From Rheum nobile (taxonomy: Eukaryota; Streptophyta; Magnoliopsida; Caryophyllales; Polygonaceae): a stretch of DNA of 64,000 nucleotides. Position numbers and translations under genes: made by a program. This document shows, piece by piece, positions 10,921 through 21,539 of this stretch. The notes under the pieces were generated by a model. The model saw only the letters and a list, made by a program, of their open reading frames with translations, did not search any database and was not told the DNA's origin. Position 1 is the stretch's first letter; each line of letters starts with the position of its first letter. The stretch covers positions 1,552,501 through 1,616,500 of the forward strand of contig WOAB01000322.1 of NCBI GenBank assembly GCA_027886185.1, in the 5' to 3' direction.

Positions 10921-13275
10921 TCGTAGTATACCACTATTTCTCCTTTTCAGTTGGTGAATATAGATGTTTAGGGACCTTATCACACTACAATTTTTAATGG
11001 CTACAAGTATTTTCTCGCAATAGTAGATGATTATACATATTCTACTTGGATGCATTTGTTATCTATCAAAAGTATTTGGATTTGAACCATACTTGGAATA
11101 TAGTGGTGTTTACTCAGTTTAGGAGAAAGGTCAAGGTTGTGAGAAGTGATAATGCCTTGAAGTTAGGCACCAGCAAAGACACTTTTGAGTTTTTGGCATC
11201 AAAGGGAATAGAACATCAAACTTCATGTGTGGTTACTCCTCGACAAGAATGGAGTGGTACAGAGGAAACATAGGCATATCTTAGAGATAACAAGGGCCTT
11301 GATGTTGCACTCTATGCTACTTATGAAGTTTTTGGGGAAAGCATACTCATGGCAACCTCCATCATCAACAGTTTGCCCTAAAAGCTTTTGAACAACAGAA
11401 CACCATATGAAGTTTTTATCATAAAAAGCCCTCTTACTCTTATATTCATAACTTTGGATGTTTGTGTTTTGCATCTACACTAAAGAGTGGAAAGGATAAG
11501 TTTCAAGCAAGGGTTATACCTTGCTTTTTCTTGGGGTATCCCTTTGGGAAAAAGGCCTATAAGGTCTATAACTTGGAGAGACATAATGTCTTGCTTTCAA
11601 GAGATGTGGTCTTTCATTTAAAACATTTTCATACCATAATCCTTCAATCTTTTCCCAACCTTTCCCACCTTTCAATCCTTCTACTCCTCTACCAGATGAC
11701 ATTGATCCTACTTCACTTAGAAGGTCCACTAGAGCACATGTTCAACCCTCTTATCTGTCTGAGTATGTGTTTAATGTTATATATGCATATGCTTGTTTTT
11801 GTTGTCATGCACTTACTTCTACCATTTCCTTTCTTGATCAAGTTTTTTCTGTCCACCTTTCAACTAGATTATAAGCCATTTTCAAATGATCAAGCTTGCC
11901 AATTTCTTGTTTGGCAGCAAGCAATACAGGATGAGTTCAAGACATTGGATTTGAACCATACTTGGAATATAGTGGCTCTACCAAAAGGCAAGAAAGCCAT
12001 AGGCTGCAAGTAGTTTTACAAAGTAAAGCGGAAGGCTGATGGAACAGTGGAAAAGTATAAAGCAAGGCTAGTAGTGAGAGGGTTTAAGCAAGAGGGGATG
12101 AACTGTAATGAGACATTTTCTCCAGTCATAAAGATGACCATAGTCAGATCTTTGGTTTCAGTTGCTTTGAAAAAAATGGCCAATTTTCCAACTTGATGTT
12201 AATAATGCATTTTTGCATGGGGACTTAGATGAAGTGGTGTACATAAAGGTGTCCCATGGTTTGCTGGTTGATGCTTCAGAGAACATTTTTTGCTTAAGAA
12301 GTCCTTGTATAGCTTAAAACAGGCCTCAAGATGGTGGTATGCCCACTTGTCTTATTCCTTAAAGTCCAAAGGTTATACACAGTCCTTAAACGATTATTCT
12401 GTGTTTCATAAGAAAGTGACATCTTCCGTTGTGTTTATTGTAGTGTATGTCGATGACATACTGTTGACTAGGAATGTTCAAGAAGAAATTACACAGCTAA
12501 AGACTTTTCTGGATGCAAAATTTAAGGTAAGGACTTCGGATCTTTGCACTTATTTTGGGGAACAAGGTTCATTCCCATAACACAAGGTTTTTTGATGAGT
12601 CGGCGACAATTCATAGAAACAATGCTTTAAGAATTTCCCATTGATACAACTCGTGATGCAACAAGTCCATTTGATCTTTGCCTTAAGCTTCTTCCTGACA
12701 CATGAGAATTTCTTAGTGATCCCCTTGTTTACAGAAGACTAGTATGCAAGCTAAATTTTCTTGTGAATACAAGACCTAATTTGGCATACTCAGTACAATT
12801 CTTAAGCCAATTTAATCAAACACTTCGTCAACCACATCTGGAAGCAGTTTTCATGTTCCTTCTTATGTGAGAGGAACTCAATCTAAAGCTTTCTTGTTGA
12901 ACAACACAGAGGACACACATCAGCTGGCTTATTGCGACGTAGATTTGGCAACATGTCCTTACTCCAGACAATCTGTTAGTGGGTATTTGGTCTTCTTTGG
13001 AGCCAGTCTGATTTCTTGGAAGTCATAGAAACAACAAAGTGTGGCCTTGTCTTCTACTGAGGTAGAGTATAGATCCTTACGACAAGTTTGTGTAGAATTG
13101 GCATGGTTGAGTAGGTTCCTTGGTGAGTTGCATGTTGATCATATTACACCCTTACTTGTCAAGTGTGATAACCAAGCAGCAGTTTACATTGCTCACAATC
13201 CTATATATCATGAGCGTACCAACCACATAGAATTGGATTTCCATTATGCTTGGAGAAAACTTCTTGAAGGGTAGA
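10921..13275 (+). pseudogene. Ty1/copia pol remnant: integrase, reverse transcriptase, RNase H
   Basis: Translated blocks follow copia order. Integrase core: YHTTIFNGYKYFLAIVDDYT (about 10980), then VVRSDNALKLG and the C-terminal KFQARVIPCFFLGYP block (about 11500). Reverse transcriptase: WQQAIQDEFKTLDLNHTWNI (about 11920), LKKSLYSLKQASRWWY, and the catalytic block VYVDDILLT (about 12445). RNase H: VYRRLVCKLNFLVNTRPNLA (about 12728), then SSTEVEYRSLRQVCVELAWL and NHIELDFHY. Stops and frameshifts are frequent (for example near 10975, 11270, 12011 and 12578). The gag, protease and integrase N-terminus are missing. A 31-base block of the RT start (11945-11975) also appears at 11076-11106 inside integrase. 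Confidence 0.85.
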
Positions 13276-13390
13276 TTTCCATTTCCTATGAATCTACACA
13301 CATTCAGCTAGTCGTTTTCTTACAAAGTCTCTATCTAGTGTTAGGCTACATTCTCTCTTCTCCAAGATGAGAATGGTTGAGCGTTCTCCA

Positions 13391-13402
13391 TCTTAAGAGG
13401 GG
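13391..13402 (+). promoter_or_regulatory. Polypurine tract of the outer copia element
   Basis: The purine-rich run TCTTAAGAGGGG lies immediately before the TGTTAAAC start of the 3' LTR, as expected for the plus-strand DNA primer. Confidence 0.7.
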
Positions 13403-14050
13403 TGTTAAACTCAGTAAATTTGTGTAAGCTGTATGAGTAAGCCTACGTGGCATTGTAAGGAAGCAGATTATAGCTTCTAGGGGTGTTCATCCGGTCCGAT
13501 GGATCGGATTTTTTCAAAAGTCTGGACCGGAGACCGGTCCGGTCCAGGACCGGTTTAGACCGGACTTTATTTTAAAAAAATAATAATTAAATTCTTATTT
13601 AAAATCTATAAAAAAATATCTAAAAAACATATATACTCCTAACTTATTAAATTAAAAAAAATATCTATAAAAAAATACATATAAATCTCCCAAAAAATAT
13701 ATAAATTAAAAAAATAAAATTTAAAAATCCAGTCCATCGATCCGGACCGATTTTTTTCCGAATTTGGACCGAACTGGACCGAAACCGGATTAAGAAAATT
13801 ATCTGGACCAGAGACCGGACCGTATTTTCACCGATCCGGTCCATTTTTGAACACCCCTAACAACTTCTATTTTTGCACAAGTTGTAACGTGTCACAATCA
13901 ATAGAACAAAAACCGGCCACAAAACAGAATTTTCAGCTTTTCTCTTTTTTCCATTCTCCTTTGACCTTTTTCACAAGTTTCTGCTCCTCTACAACGGTGA
14001 TTGTTTGATTCTTCTTGTGAATACATTTTCAGTGAACCACTAGCTTAACA
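13403..14050 (+). repeat. 3' LTR of the outer copia element, holding a MITE
   Basis: The LTR begins TGTTAAACTCAG directly after the polypurine tract and ends AGCTTAACA, giving TGTTAA...TTAACA inverted ends. Without the internal hAT-type MITE it is about 260 bp. Its start matches the 5' stub at 3045. The bases right after the LTR (ATATG) do not match those before the 5' LTR (GTTAG), so no 5-bp target duplication is visible. Confidence 0.75.
13478..13859. mobile_element. hAT-type MITE
   Basis: Terminal inverted repeats TAGGGGTGTTCA / TGAACACCCCTA bound a 382-bp non-coding element. The flanking 8-mers ATAGCTTC and ACAACTTC differ at two positions and fit a decayed 8-bp target duplication, as made by hAT transposases. 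Many GGACCGG and CCGGTCC motifs near both ends form subterminal inverted repeats. The middle is AT-rich and codes for nothing. Confidence 0.75.
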
Positions 14051-16784
14051 ATATGGTTAATTAATAAGATTATTAGTTATGATTAGTCAATAAAGACTAA
14101 AGTAATTGGTTTCTAATTAGTTGGACTAACTGAATGACTCTAAACGTACTATTTATATCTATATTCGAAATATTTTATATATATTAGTTCTAAATTAGAG
14201 TAAGATTTTTACGCATAACTTTGTAACATAAAGTTTGAATTTCGTAACACACCGACACAGAAATACATACACGTACATATACTCACGTGCATGCATATAA
14301 TCTACTATATATATTAAAGTTGAATTTCAATTAGCAATACAACACCCCTTAATTAATCCATGTTATCACATGTTGTGTGTCATCATTACAGTTTTTTATA
14401 TAAATAATTTTATTTTTTAATATAAATACACTACATAATAACTTTTAATTTTAAGTATTAGGAAAATCTTTATAATTTGATGGTTATGATTTAGTATATT
14501 TCTATATACTTATGTTGTAATACTTTCCTTTATTAATTCGCTTGAAAATTATATCAGATGCTATAAGTTTTGAATTAATATAAGATATATGTACATTTAA
14601 CTTTTTATAAAAGTGAATACAAGATGCATTTGTAATTTTTCTATTAATGTTAAACAGTCAAATATAAAAATTATGATAAGATTGCCTCACCATATTTTTA
14701 AAAAAAAAAGTATTTTTCATCTAATTAAGAAATTAACTTGAACTAATACTAATTAAATATAAATTAGCCATTATTTTTCCTAAGTTTTTTTCCTAAATAT
14801 AAGATCAATATACTTCTTACAGTAATAGTGTATATTTAGTTTAAATTTTACACAAACTCCTGCAAGACATGGATATTAAGCTAGTATTTTTCATATTTGA
14901 ATACGAAATAATCTAATAACACAAAAAGAGTAAGTTGTAACTCTGTACGAAGTGTTTCTAGGTTTTAATTATGTTCAAATTAGTGTAGTACACGTACCCT
15001 GTACGGATAAATGTTATTTAAAAGTAATATATTCAACATTTATAAATATATAACGTATAAACATATTATATTTTATTCATACATATCCTAACCTTTTAAT
15101 TTTTAATCATGTAATTATTGTCATGCACGAGATATTTTTAATAAAGTCGTGTATGTATTCTATTATCATTTATCGTGGATTTTTAATACACTATATTATA
15201 ATAACATAAAATATTCAAATTGTGTAAATATTTTAATATTAAAAATTAAAAGTCATAATATTAGTTAAACATAAATATGCGGTACTTGTAACAAAATTCT
15301 AGAGAAATAAGTGATATGTTAAAATATTATATTAAAAATATATTATTTTAATATATATTATTCAAAGATATGAAAATATAAATCATATTAACTTAAAAAT
15401 CAAAATAAGAAAAATAGAAACAATTTAATAACTAAGTATAAATCATTAGTCTGAAAAACATTTATTATACTTTTTAAATTTTGTTAAAATTGGGTAGTTT
15501 ATATTTTGCTCAATGATTGATATAAAAATCATAAATTGACCTGTATCCAAATTCTAATATTATATTATGTGACAAAGTTATGTTGGTTTTCTAATGAAGT
15601 TCAATTTTTTTTAAAACTCATTTTGGTACTCTGAAAAAGAATGTTAGACAAAATCCTGCATAGATTATGTAAAACTTGTTTGAATTAACTCTCATAAAAT
15701 TATCCAGGAATATAAAAATTATACTATCCAAAGGGAGGGAAGTAATGGGAATAGCGGATGTGGAATTTAACTATACATAATTTTCACAAAAAGGCTTTTA
15801 ATTTGCATTACCATTGTTTGAAAAATCAAAGGTGTTTCTTTATTTCAAAAATTCCACAACTCAAATTCAAGCTATATATTATATACCATAACTAAATAAA
15901 ATTCAAATCAACGTCAACAAATATACATTTTCTTATTATATTATATGAAACAATCAATAACAAAACATCCTCTCGGCCGATATACAATTAATATACAAAG
16001 ACGTAGTCTAATAGATTTCATATACATCGATATATATTGTATAATAAGCAAAAGTATTTTTTTATTTTTATACTCTACATAAAAAAATTATTTAAAAATT
16101 ATATATAATTTACTTAGATCAAATAAAAATAAAAATTTAATATTATAATAATAAATTCTAACAACAAAGGACTTCAAATTTTACATCTTTTATTCTTAAG
16201 AGCTTCTTTAAAGATTTTCTTGATGAAATGAAATTTCGATTGTTTAATCATCTAAAAAATGGTTTACTCTTATTATGATTTTTTGAATATCAGTTTTTTT
16301 ATAAAGAATGGAAAACACCATCTCATGTCTTAGTATGATTTGTTTATATAACAACAAATATCACTCTAAATATTGTTAGAGTTGTTGATGTAAATCATGT
16401 CAAATATATATAGTCCTCATAAAATTTTGTTGAATAATTATTTAAAAATTAAATGATAAAAATTGTTAAGATTGTTAGCTTATAAGTTATTCAATAATAG
16501 TTGTATTTCTAATTATATATTTTCAAGATATATAAAATTAAATTGACTGGCTATAATTTATAATCTAATATTGGCTTAGGGATGTAGGTTAAATATTAAG
16601 TAAAAGAGTAGAAACAATTATTAGGTTTTTCTGTATTATGATATCTTAACCGTTCTTGATTAAATTTTCAAATCTTAACTATTATATTATACGTTCAACA
16701 AATATCCAATGCTTGGTTAAGCTGCATGTATAAAAGTCAGGTGAAGATTTTAAGATGTTTTATAAAAAAAACTTAATATTTGCT
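14051..16784. other. AT-rich spacer
   Basis: About 2.7 kb of strongly AT-rich DNA with no coding potential, no LTR and no terminal inverted repeats that I could pair. Nothing specific is seen. Confidence 0.6.
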
Positions 16785-16793
16785 ATTAATAAA

Positions 16794-18047
16794 GGGTCCG
16801 GTTCCGGTAAGGACGATGCTTCATGATAGGATTGAGGATGTATGAGAGAAGAGAGAAAAATTAGAGGGAAAAACAAAAAAAACGGATTGAACAGTGGCGG
16901 AGGCGCGCGCCCTTATAGGGAAAAGCTTCAATTCGGCCTTGCAGTACAATTGCCGAATTTTTCGCAAATGTTTCGCGAATTTTTCGCGTATAATTCGCGA
17001 ATAATTCGGCAAAAAAAATTCCAAGTCAAAAATTTTTCCAGAAAAATCGATTTTGTGTGCATATCATATAACGTGTGTGTGCATATCAGATGCATTGTTG
17101 TATGCATATGTAACTATGTGTGTGTGCATATGGTTTCTGAAATTGTGAATGCCTTTAACATAGTGTTTATGCTTAGAGGACTTGTGTGCACATCAAATAA
17201 CCTGTGTGTGCACATCAATTATACTGCTGTGTGTATACTCCGTGTGTTCATATGGTCTCGGGTCGTGTGCATACCCGAAAACAAGTGTTGGTATGCACAC
17301 ACATGTGTGCATACCAAATAACTTGTCGTGTGCACATCCATTATACTATCGTGTGCAGACCCCGTGTGTGCATATGGTCTCAAGTCATGTGCATACATGG
17401 AAACAAGTGTTGATGCACACAAACGATGTGTGCATACCAAATAACTTGTCGTGTGCACATCCATTACACTATCATGTGCATACCTCGTGTGTGCATATGG
17501 TCTCAAGTGTTGATGCACACAAACCATGTGTGCATATAAAATACTTGTTATGTGCATGTCAAATAGACTATTGTGTGCATATCATCCACCTTGTTGTGTG
17601 CATATCCACTACGTGTGTGTGCGTATCAAATATAAGCCCAGGAATCATGTGTTCATACCGCAGAAGTCATGTGTTCATACCCAGGAAATCATCCACCTTG
17701 TTGGTTATATGTGCACACACACTTTTTCGCGTATGCACACAGATGTGTATTTGATATGCACATATGTCTCTAGCATTAACAACTGTTCCCAGACATGCAC
17801 ACATTCTGAAAACCACATGCACACACCGAGCCTAACATATGCACACATACGTTCTGACATATGCACACAACAGTATATTTCATATGCACACAAAATCGAT
17901 TTTTTTTGCAAAAATTCAAATTTTTAAAAATATTTTCCGAAAAATTCGCGAATTTTTGCCGAATAATTCGGCCGGGCCGAATTTTTGGACGCGCTTGGTG
18001 CATCCTGAGTCCTGACACGGGGAGCTGTCCTCATTTGAACTTTTCCC
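16794..18047. mobile_element. MULE-like fold-back element with TGTGCATA-type repeats
   Basis: The 1254-bp element is flanked by a perfect 9-bp duplication ATTAATAAA (16785-16793 and 18048-18056). The ends read GGGTCCGGTTCCGGTAAGGAC and GGGAAAAGTTCAAATGAGGAC inward, with imperfect match. Inside, the left half is full of TGTGTGCATAT and the right half of its complement ATATGCACACA. AT-rich blocks around TTCGCGAAT and GCCGAATAATTCGGC appear in both arms (about 16950-17010 and 17930-17990). The element is thus a large imperfect fold-back. Cysteine/histidine-rich frames across it are low-complexity artefacts. Confidence 0.65.
17180..17546. repeat. 122-bp tandem repeat inside the fold-back element
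   Basis: Units starting near 17180, 17303 and 17426, with a diverged shortened unit near 17525, share the order TGTGCATACCAAATAACTTG, then GTGTGCACATCCATTA, then GTGTGCATATGGTCTC, then ACAAGTGTTG. Each unit is itself built from about five diverged GTGTGCA-containing sub-blocks of 20-25 bp. Confidence 0.75.
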
Positions 18048-18226
18048 ATTAATAAATAAGCCTAAGTTAAATTATAGAAATAAAAAAAACATAAAAATGG
18101 GGCCTATGTTTTACAAATAAGACGGAGTATATAGTTAGAGAAAATAGGATCGTGGAATTTTGGTTATAGACTCAAATTTTCAAATCTTAGATTTGGATAA
18201 TTATTTAAAATTGACAAAAAATGTTC

Positions 18227-18355
18227 AGATTGTTTGTTAAGATTTGCTAATTAAAAAAGAGAATGAATGAGAAAATGACATGTAAGAATGGTGGGTCTAG
18301 AAGCGTTTTAAGAGCTCAAAAGAGGAGAGCTTTAATATATATATATATATTAATA
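18227..18355. repeat. Direct repeat, left copy
   Basis: A block of about 120 bp containing GAGAATGAATGAGAAAATGA and GGAGAGCTTTAATATATAT recurs in the same orientation at about 20285-20400 with modest divergence. Together the copies bracket the inverted-repeat element at 18367-20251. It ends in an AT microsatellite. Confidence 0.75.
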
Positions 18356-18599
18356 TATATATATATGCTCTACTGAAACGGGTGAATGATTCTAGTGCGT
18401 TGGATGTTGATGAGATTGATGGACAAGATTTAATGAAGGGAGGTACAAAATAATTTAAATAGAAAAGACACACACTAGATTACCTAAATTTATGGGATTT
18501 GTTTTCCCCAATTTACTCCCTCTCTCTCCAATCCACCGATTCACTTTTCCATTAAATCATCTCTCCCTTTCTCCTTCCAAAAATCGTTCATCGTCTCCC

Positions 18600-18926
18600 T
18601 CAAAAAAATTTCCACCTCCATTGAAGCATCTGGAGCCGTTGTCGGTCATGACGTAGGCGAAGACGACGAATCCCATGAGGGCGGCGAGGATGAAGATTGT
18701 TGACGACGAGATGCGCATGGAGATTGTTGACGACGTCGACGACTGCCTGCCAATGCTTCTGGCGGAGGTTACCGCGGTTGAGATCGAGGTAGCGCTGGCA
18801 CCAGGCTTCGATCAGGGTAAAGGTCGCGTCCTCGCTCCAGCAATCCTCCCTCACCGGCATAGAGCGCGGCTGGTGGCCAAGGCTCGCCGGCGGCGGAGGA
18901 GACATCGAACCGGTTAGCTTTTCCAT
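18600..18926 (-). pseudogene. Trihelix transcription-factor fragment, chimeric
   Basis: Reading minus from ATG 18926, the protein begins MEKLTGSMSPPPPASLGHQP and continues into VREDCWSEDATFTLIEAWCQ, RYLDLNRGNLRQKHWQAVVD, VVN. This closely fits the start of the trihelix (Myb-like GT) DNA-binding domain of ASIL/6b-interacting-type plant factors, with its conserved tryptophans and the RGNLRQKHW block. The domain stops after the second helix (about 18722); the third helix and the rest are absent. Just downstream another frame reads MRISSSTIFILAALMGFVVF, a signal-anchor-like start of an unrelated protein. The segment therefore looks like two gene 5' ends placed side by side. A full trihelix protein is several times longer. 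Confidence 0.7.
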
Positions 18927-19165
18927 GGAGAAACCTCAGATCTGGTGAGGGACGGCGAGAATGATGGCAATGGATATTCGATCTGAGAGGGGGGGCACAG
19001 AGAAGGGAGGGAGGAGAGAGGAGATAGAGAAAGGGGTGAGAATAAGCGGTGATGAGAAAGCGCCGGCTGGGAAGAAAGCGGCGATGAGAAAGTTTCATGG
19101 GATTTCGGTTTCGGTGCTTTCGGGGACTTGCTAACGTCATTGTGTCGTTTTCGGTGAGAATCGAA

Positions 19166-19720
19166 GGGATATGAATTTTCCATGCATTGATATGCAGATA
19201 ATACTTGTATGATATGCAATTTGTTATTATAGATTATTTCACTGGCCGTGATTGTGATATTCATTTGTGTGGATGTGATATGCATTTTTCATACATTGAT
19301 ATACAGAATATACTTGTATGATATGCAATTTTTATGATAGATTATTTCATTGGCCGTGAATGTGATATTCATTTGTGTGGATGGGATATGCATTTTCTAT
19401 ACATTGATATGCAGAATAAGCCGCGGAAGCGGAAAGGAAGTCGCGGGCGCGGCCAAGGAAGATATCGCTGAGTGCCAGGAAAGAACAAGCCGCGGGCGCG
19501 GTTCAAGGGCCGCGATCGCGGCCATGCAATTATGTGGATGGGATATGCATTTTTTGTACAGTGATATGCAGAATATACTTGTATGATATGCAATTTGTAA
19601 TTATGGGTTATTTCCTTGGCCGTAAATATGATATTCATTTGTGTGGATGGGATATGTATGATACCGAATAACAGATATTCAGAAATACTTGAACGATATT
19701 CAAATAATGTGTTTTGATAT
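19166..19720. repeat. 109-bp tandem repeat rich in GATATGCA
   Basis: Four units begin near 19166, 19276, 19391 and 19550. Each contains CATTGATATGCAGAATA, ACTTGTATGATATGCAATTT, TTGGCCGTGA and GATATTCATTTGTGTGGATG. The third unit has its middle replaced by about 110 bp of GC-rich sequence with CCGCGGGCGCGG and the palindrome CCGCGATCGCGG. Weaker GATATGCA-like motifs continue to about 20045. Confidence 0.75.
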
Positions 19721-20284
19721 GCACAGATATGCACAATTTTTTTTCAATTCAGTGGATGCATTATATACATAATGAATAAGCACTCACAATACTTGAATAT
19801 CAGATATAGGACAGTGAATATCAGCATGAATACGATTGAACATGGAAAAAATAAACAGATATGCAAAGAACATGTAACGATATTCACAATTTTCGTGTCG
19901 ATATACATAATGTTAATTTTCAACTAATTAAATGTATTGATATGCACGAACTTCCACTGAATATGCGTATTAACTAAAAACACAGTAAATAATGCGGATC
20001 TTGGTGGAGGCTTGAGGAATAACGCTGATGGGGATATGCAATATCTTTCTCTCTCCAAATCTACATTAAACTTCATATTTTGGAGGTGGTTATTTAATAA
20101 AATTCAAAAAAGCTTTTGTGATATTTATTCCATGATTCACACCCCCATTACACCCTATTTTCTCTCTCCTAATCTAGCCATTTATCACCCTCAATCCAAC
20201 GCTCCAAAATTGTTCACTCGTTTCACCACAAGACTCGTTTTACCTGAGCGCCTCTATATATATATATATATAATAGATAGATAA

Positions 20285-20400
20285 TAGATTGTTTAGATTT
20301 GTTCATTAAAAAGAGAATGAATGAGAAAATGACACGTAAGAATGGTGGATCCAGAAGCGGTCTAAAAGCTCAAAAGGGGAGAGCTTTAATATATATATAA
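20285..20400. repeat. Direct repeat, right copy
   Basis: Right-hand copy of the block at 18227-18355, in the same orientation, again ending in an AT microsatellite. Confidence 0.75.
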
Positions 20401-21490
20401 TAATAATAATAGATAGATAGATACTACCCCTGCCCGTACAACTTTGGCAACTATATTTCACACTTTTGAACTCTCAGTAGTTAATACTGTTAAAACAAAA
20501 ATATACATTTAATATAAAAAATATGTATACTTAGATACAAATTAATTCATGGAATAAAAAGTATAAACTGGAGTAAAAAATAATTTTGGAGAAGGTAATT
20601 AACTGTAGTAATTAATTTCATATAGAGTATTTCTTCGAAAGTTTAAAGGGTACCATAATCTCAAAATTAAACTTAAAATTGAATAGGGCTGTCAATATTA
20701 GATATCAAAGAAATTTGGGTACATACTCGCTATACTATGAGATATAGTTGCACTACTATTTGGTAGATCCACATTTAAACAATATAGTATATATTGAATA
20801 CTGATAGGCCTACATTTGACTAAGGGACACTTACGCGCATACATATGTGAGGAATGAATTTGAGTGTCATCATCACGCTAAACTCAAATCTCCATTTGCA
20901 CAATTCAAGATTTGTTCATACCAATATCTTTTGCCCCTTATGCAGCCATAGAACATCATAGATTCGGCATGATTTTTTATCTTATATGATCTCAATCTCT
21001 TTTTCACAAAGGAAATAGTATGATCTCAATCTTGATCGAGATGTGGATTGAAGAAGTAATGTGCATATATGGACCCTACTACCTATAGTGATTCTATGAC
21101 TGTTTATTCTGAATCGTGCATATAAAATAAGAACGGAAGTAATATTCCATCAAACATTCTATCTTCAAAATAAAGACGAAGTATACCATATCTTGTTCAT
21201 TCATGGACCGGCCTCTGTATAAAAACCAGGGTAATGCACAGAGGGAAAGGGGGGATAATGGGGTCAACTATTCAATTGGTGCAAGCAAATCTATCCGAAT
21301 AACGTGGCTAAGTGGGCCAGCCCCAACCTTATCAATATCCCCAAATTTTATGGGCCTTCCAACGGCATAAATTACCCTCCTTAGGCTAAATGATCCTTTA
21401 AGTATAGTAAAATTAGATAAATATCTCTCAATAAACTTCATCTAAACTCATGATCCATGATAATGATGACATCACCATAAGTCAAACTAA
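20401..21490. other. AT-rich spacer
   Basis: About 1.1 kb with short tandem ATAG/AAT runs at its start and no supported gene or transposon end. Confidence 0.55.
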
Positions 21491-21539
21491 CTAACAAATT
21501 TGATTGATCAACGACCGTTGATCAGCGAACTTTTTTCCC

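Larger units (their letters stand above)
18367..20251. mobile_element. Inverted-repeat-bounded element with captured gene pieces
   Basis: The left arm (from 18367: GCTCTACTGAAACGGGTGAA) and the right arm read inward from 20251 (GCGCTCAGGTAAAACGAG, then TGAAACGAGTGAACAATT) pair over more than 60 bp with mismatches, including GCGTTGGAT in both. Inside are a trihelix gene fragment, a hydrophobic N-terminus-like segment and a tandem repeat array. The layout resembles Pack-MULE or fold-back elements, but the ends abut AT microsatellites on both sides and no target duplication can be read, so the class is uncertain. Confidence 0.5.

Noticed and set aside
16842..17927. Long cysteine/histidine-rich frames on both strands
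   Set aside because: They simply translate the GTGTGCATA-type repeats in several frames; there is no codon structure and no conserved motif.
18330..18366. Target duplication of the trihelix-bearing element
   Set aside because: Both ends abut AT dinucleotide repeats, so any apparent duplication is not informative.
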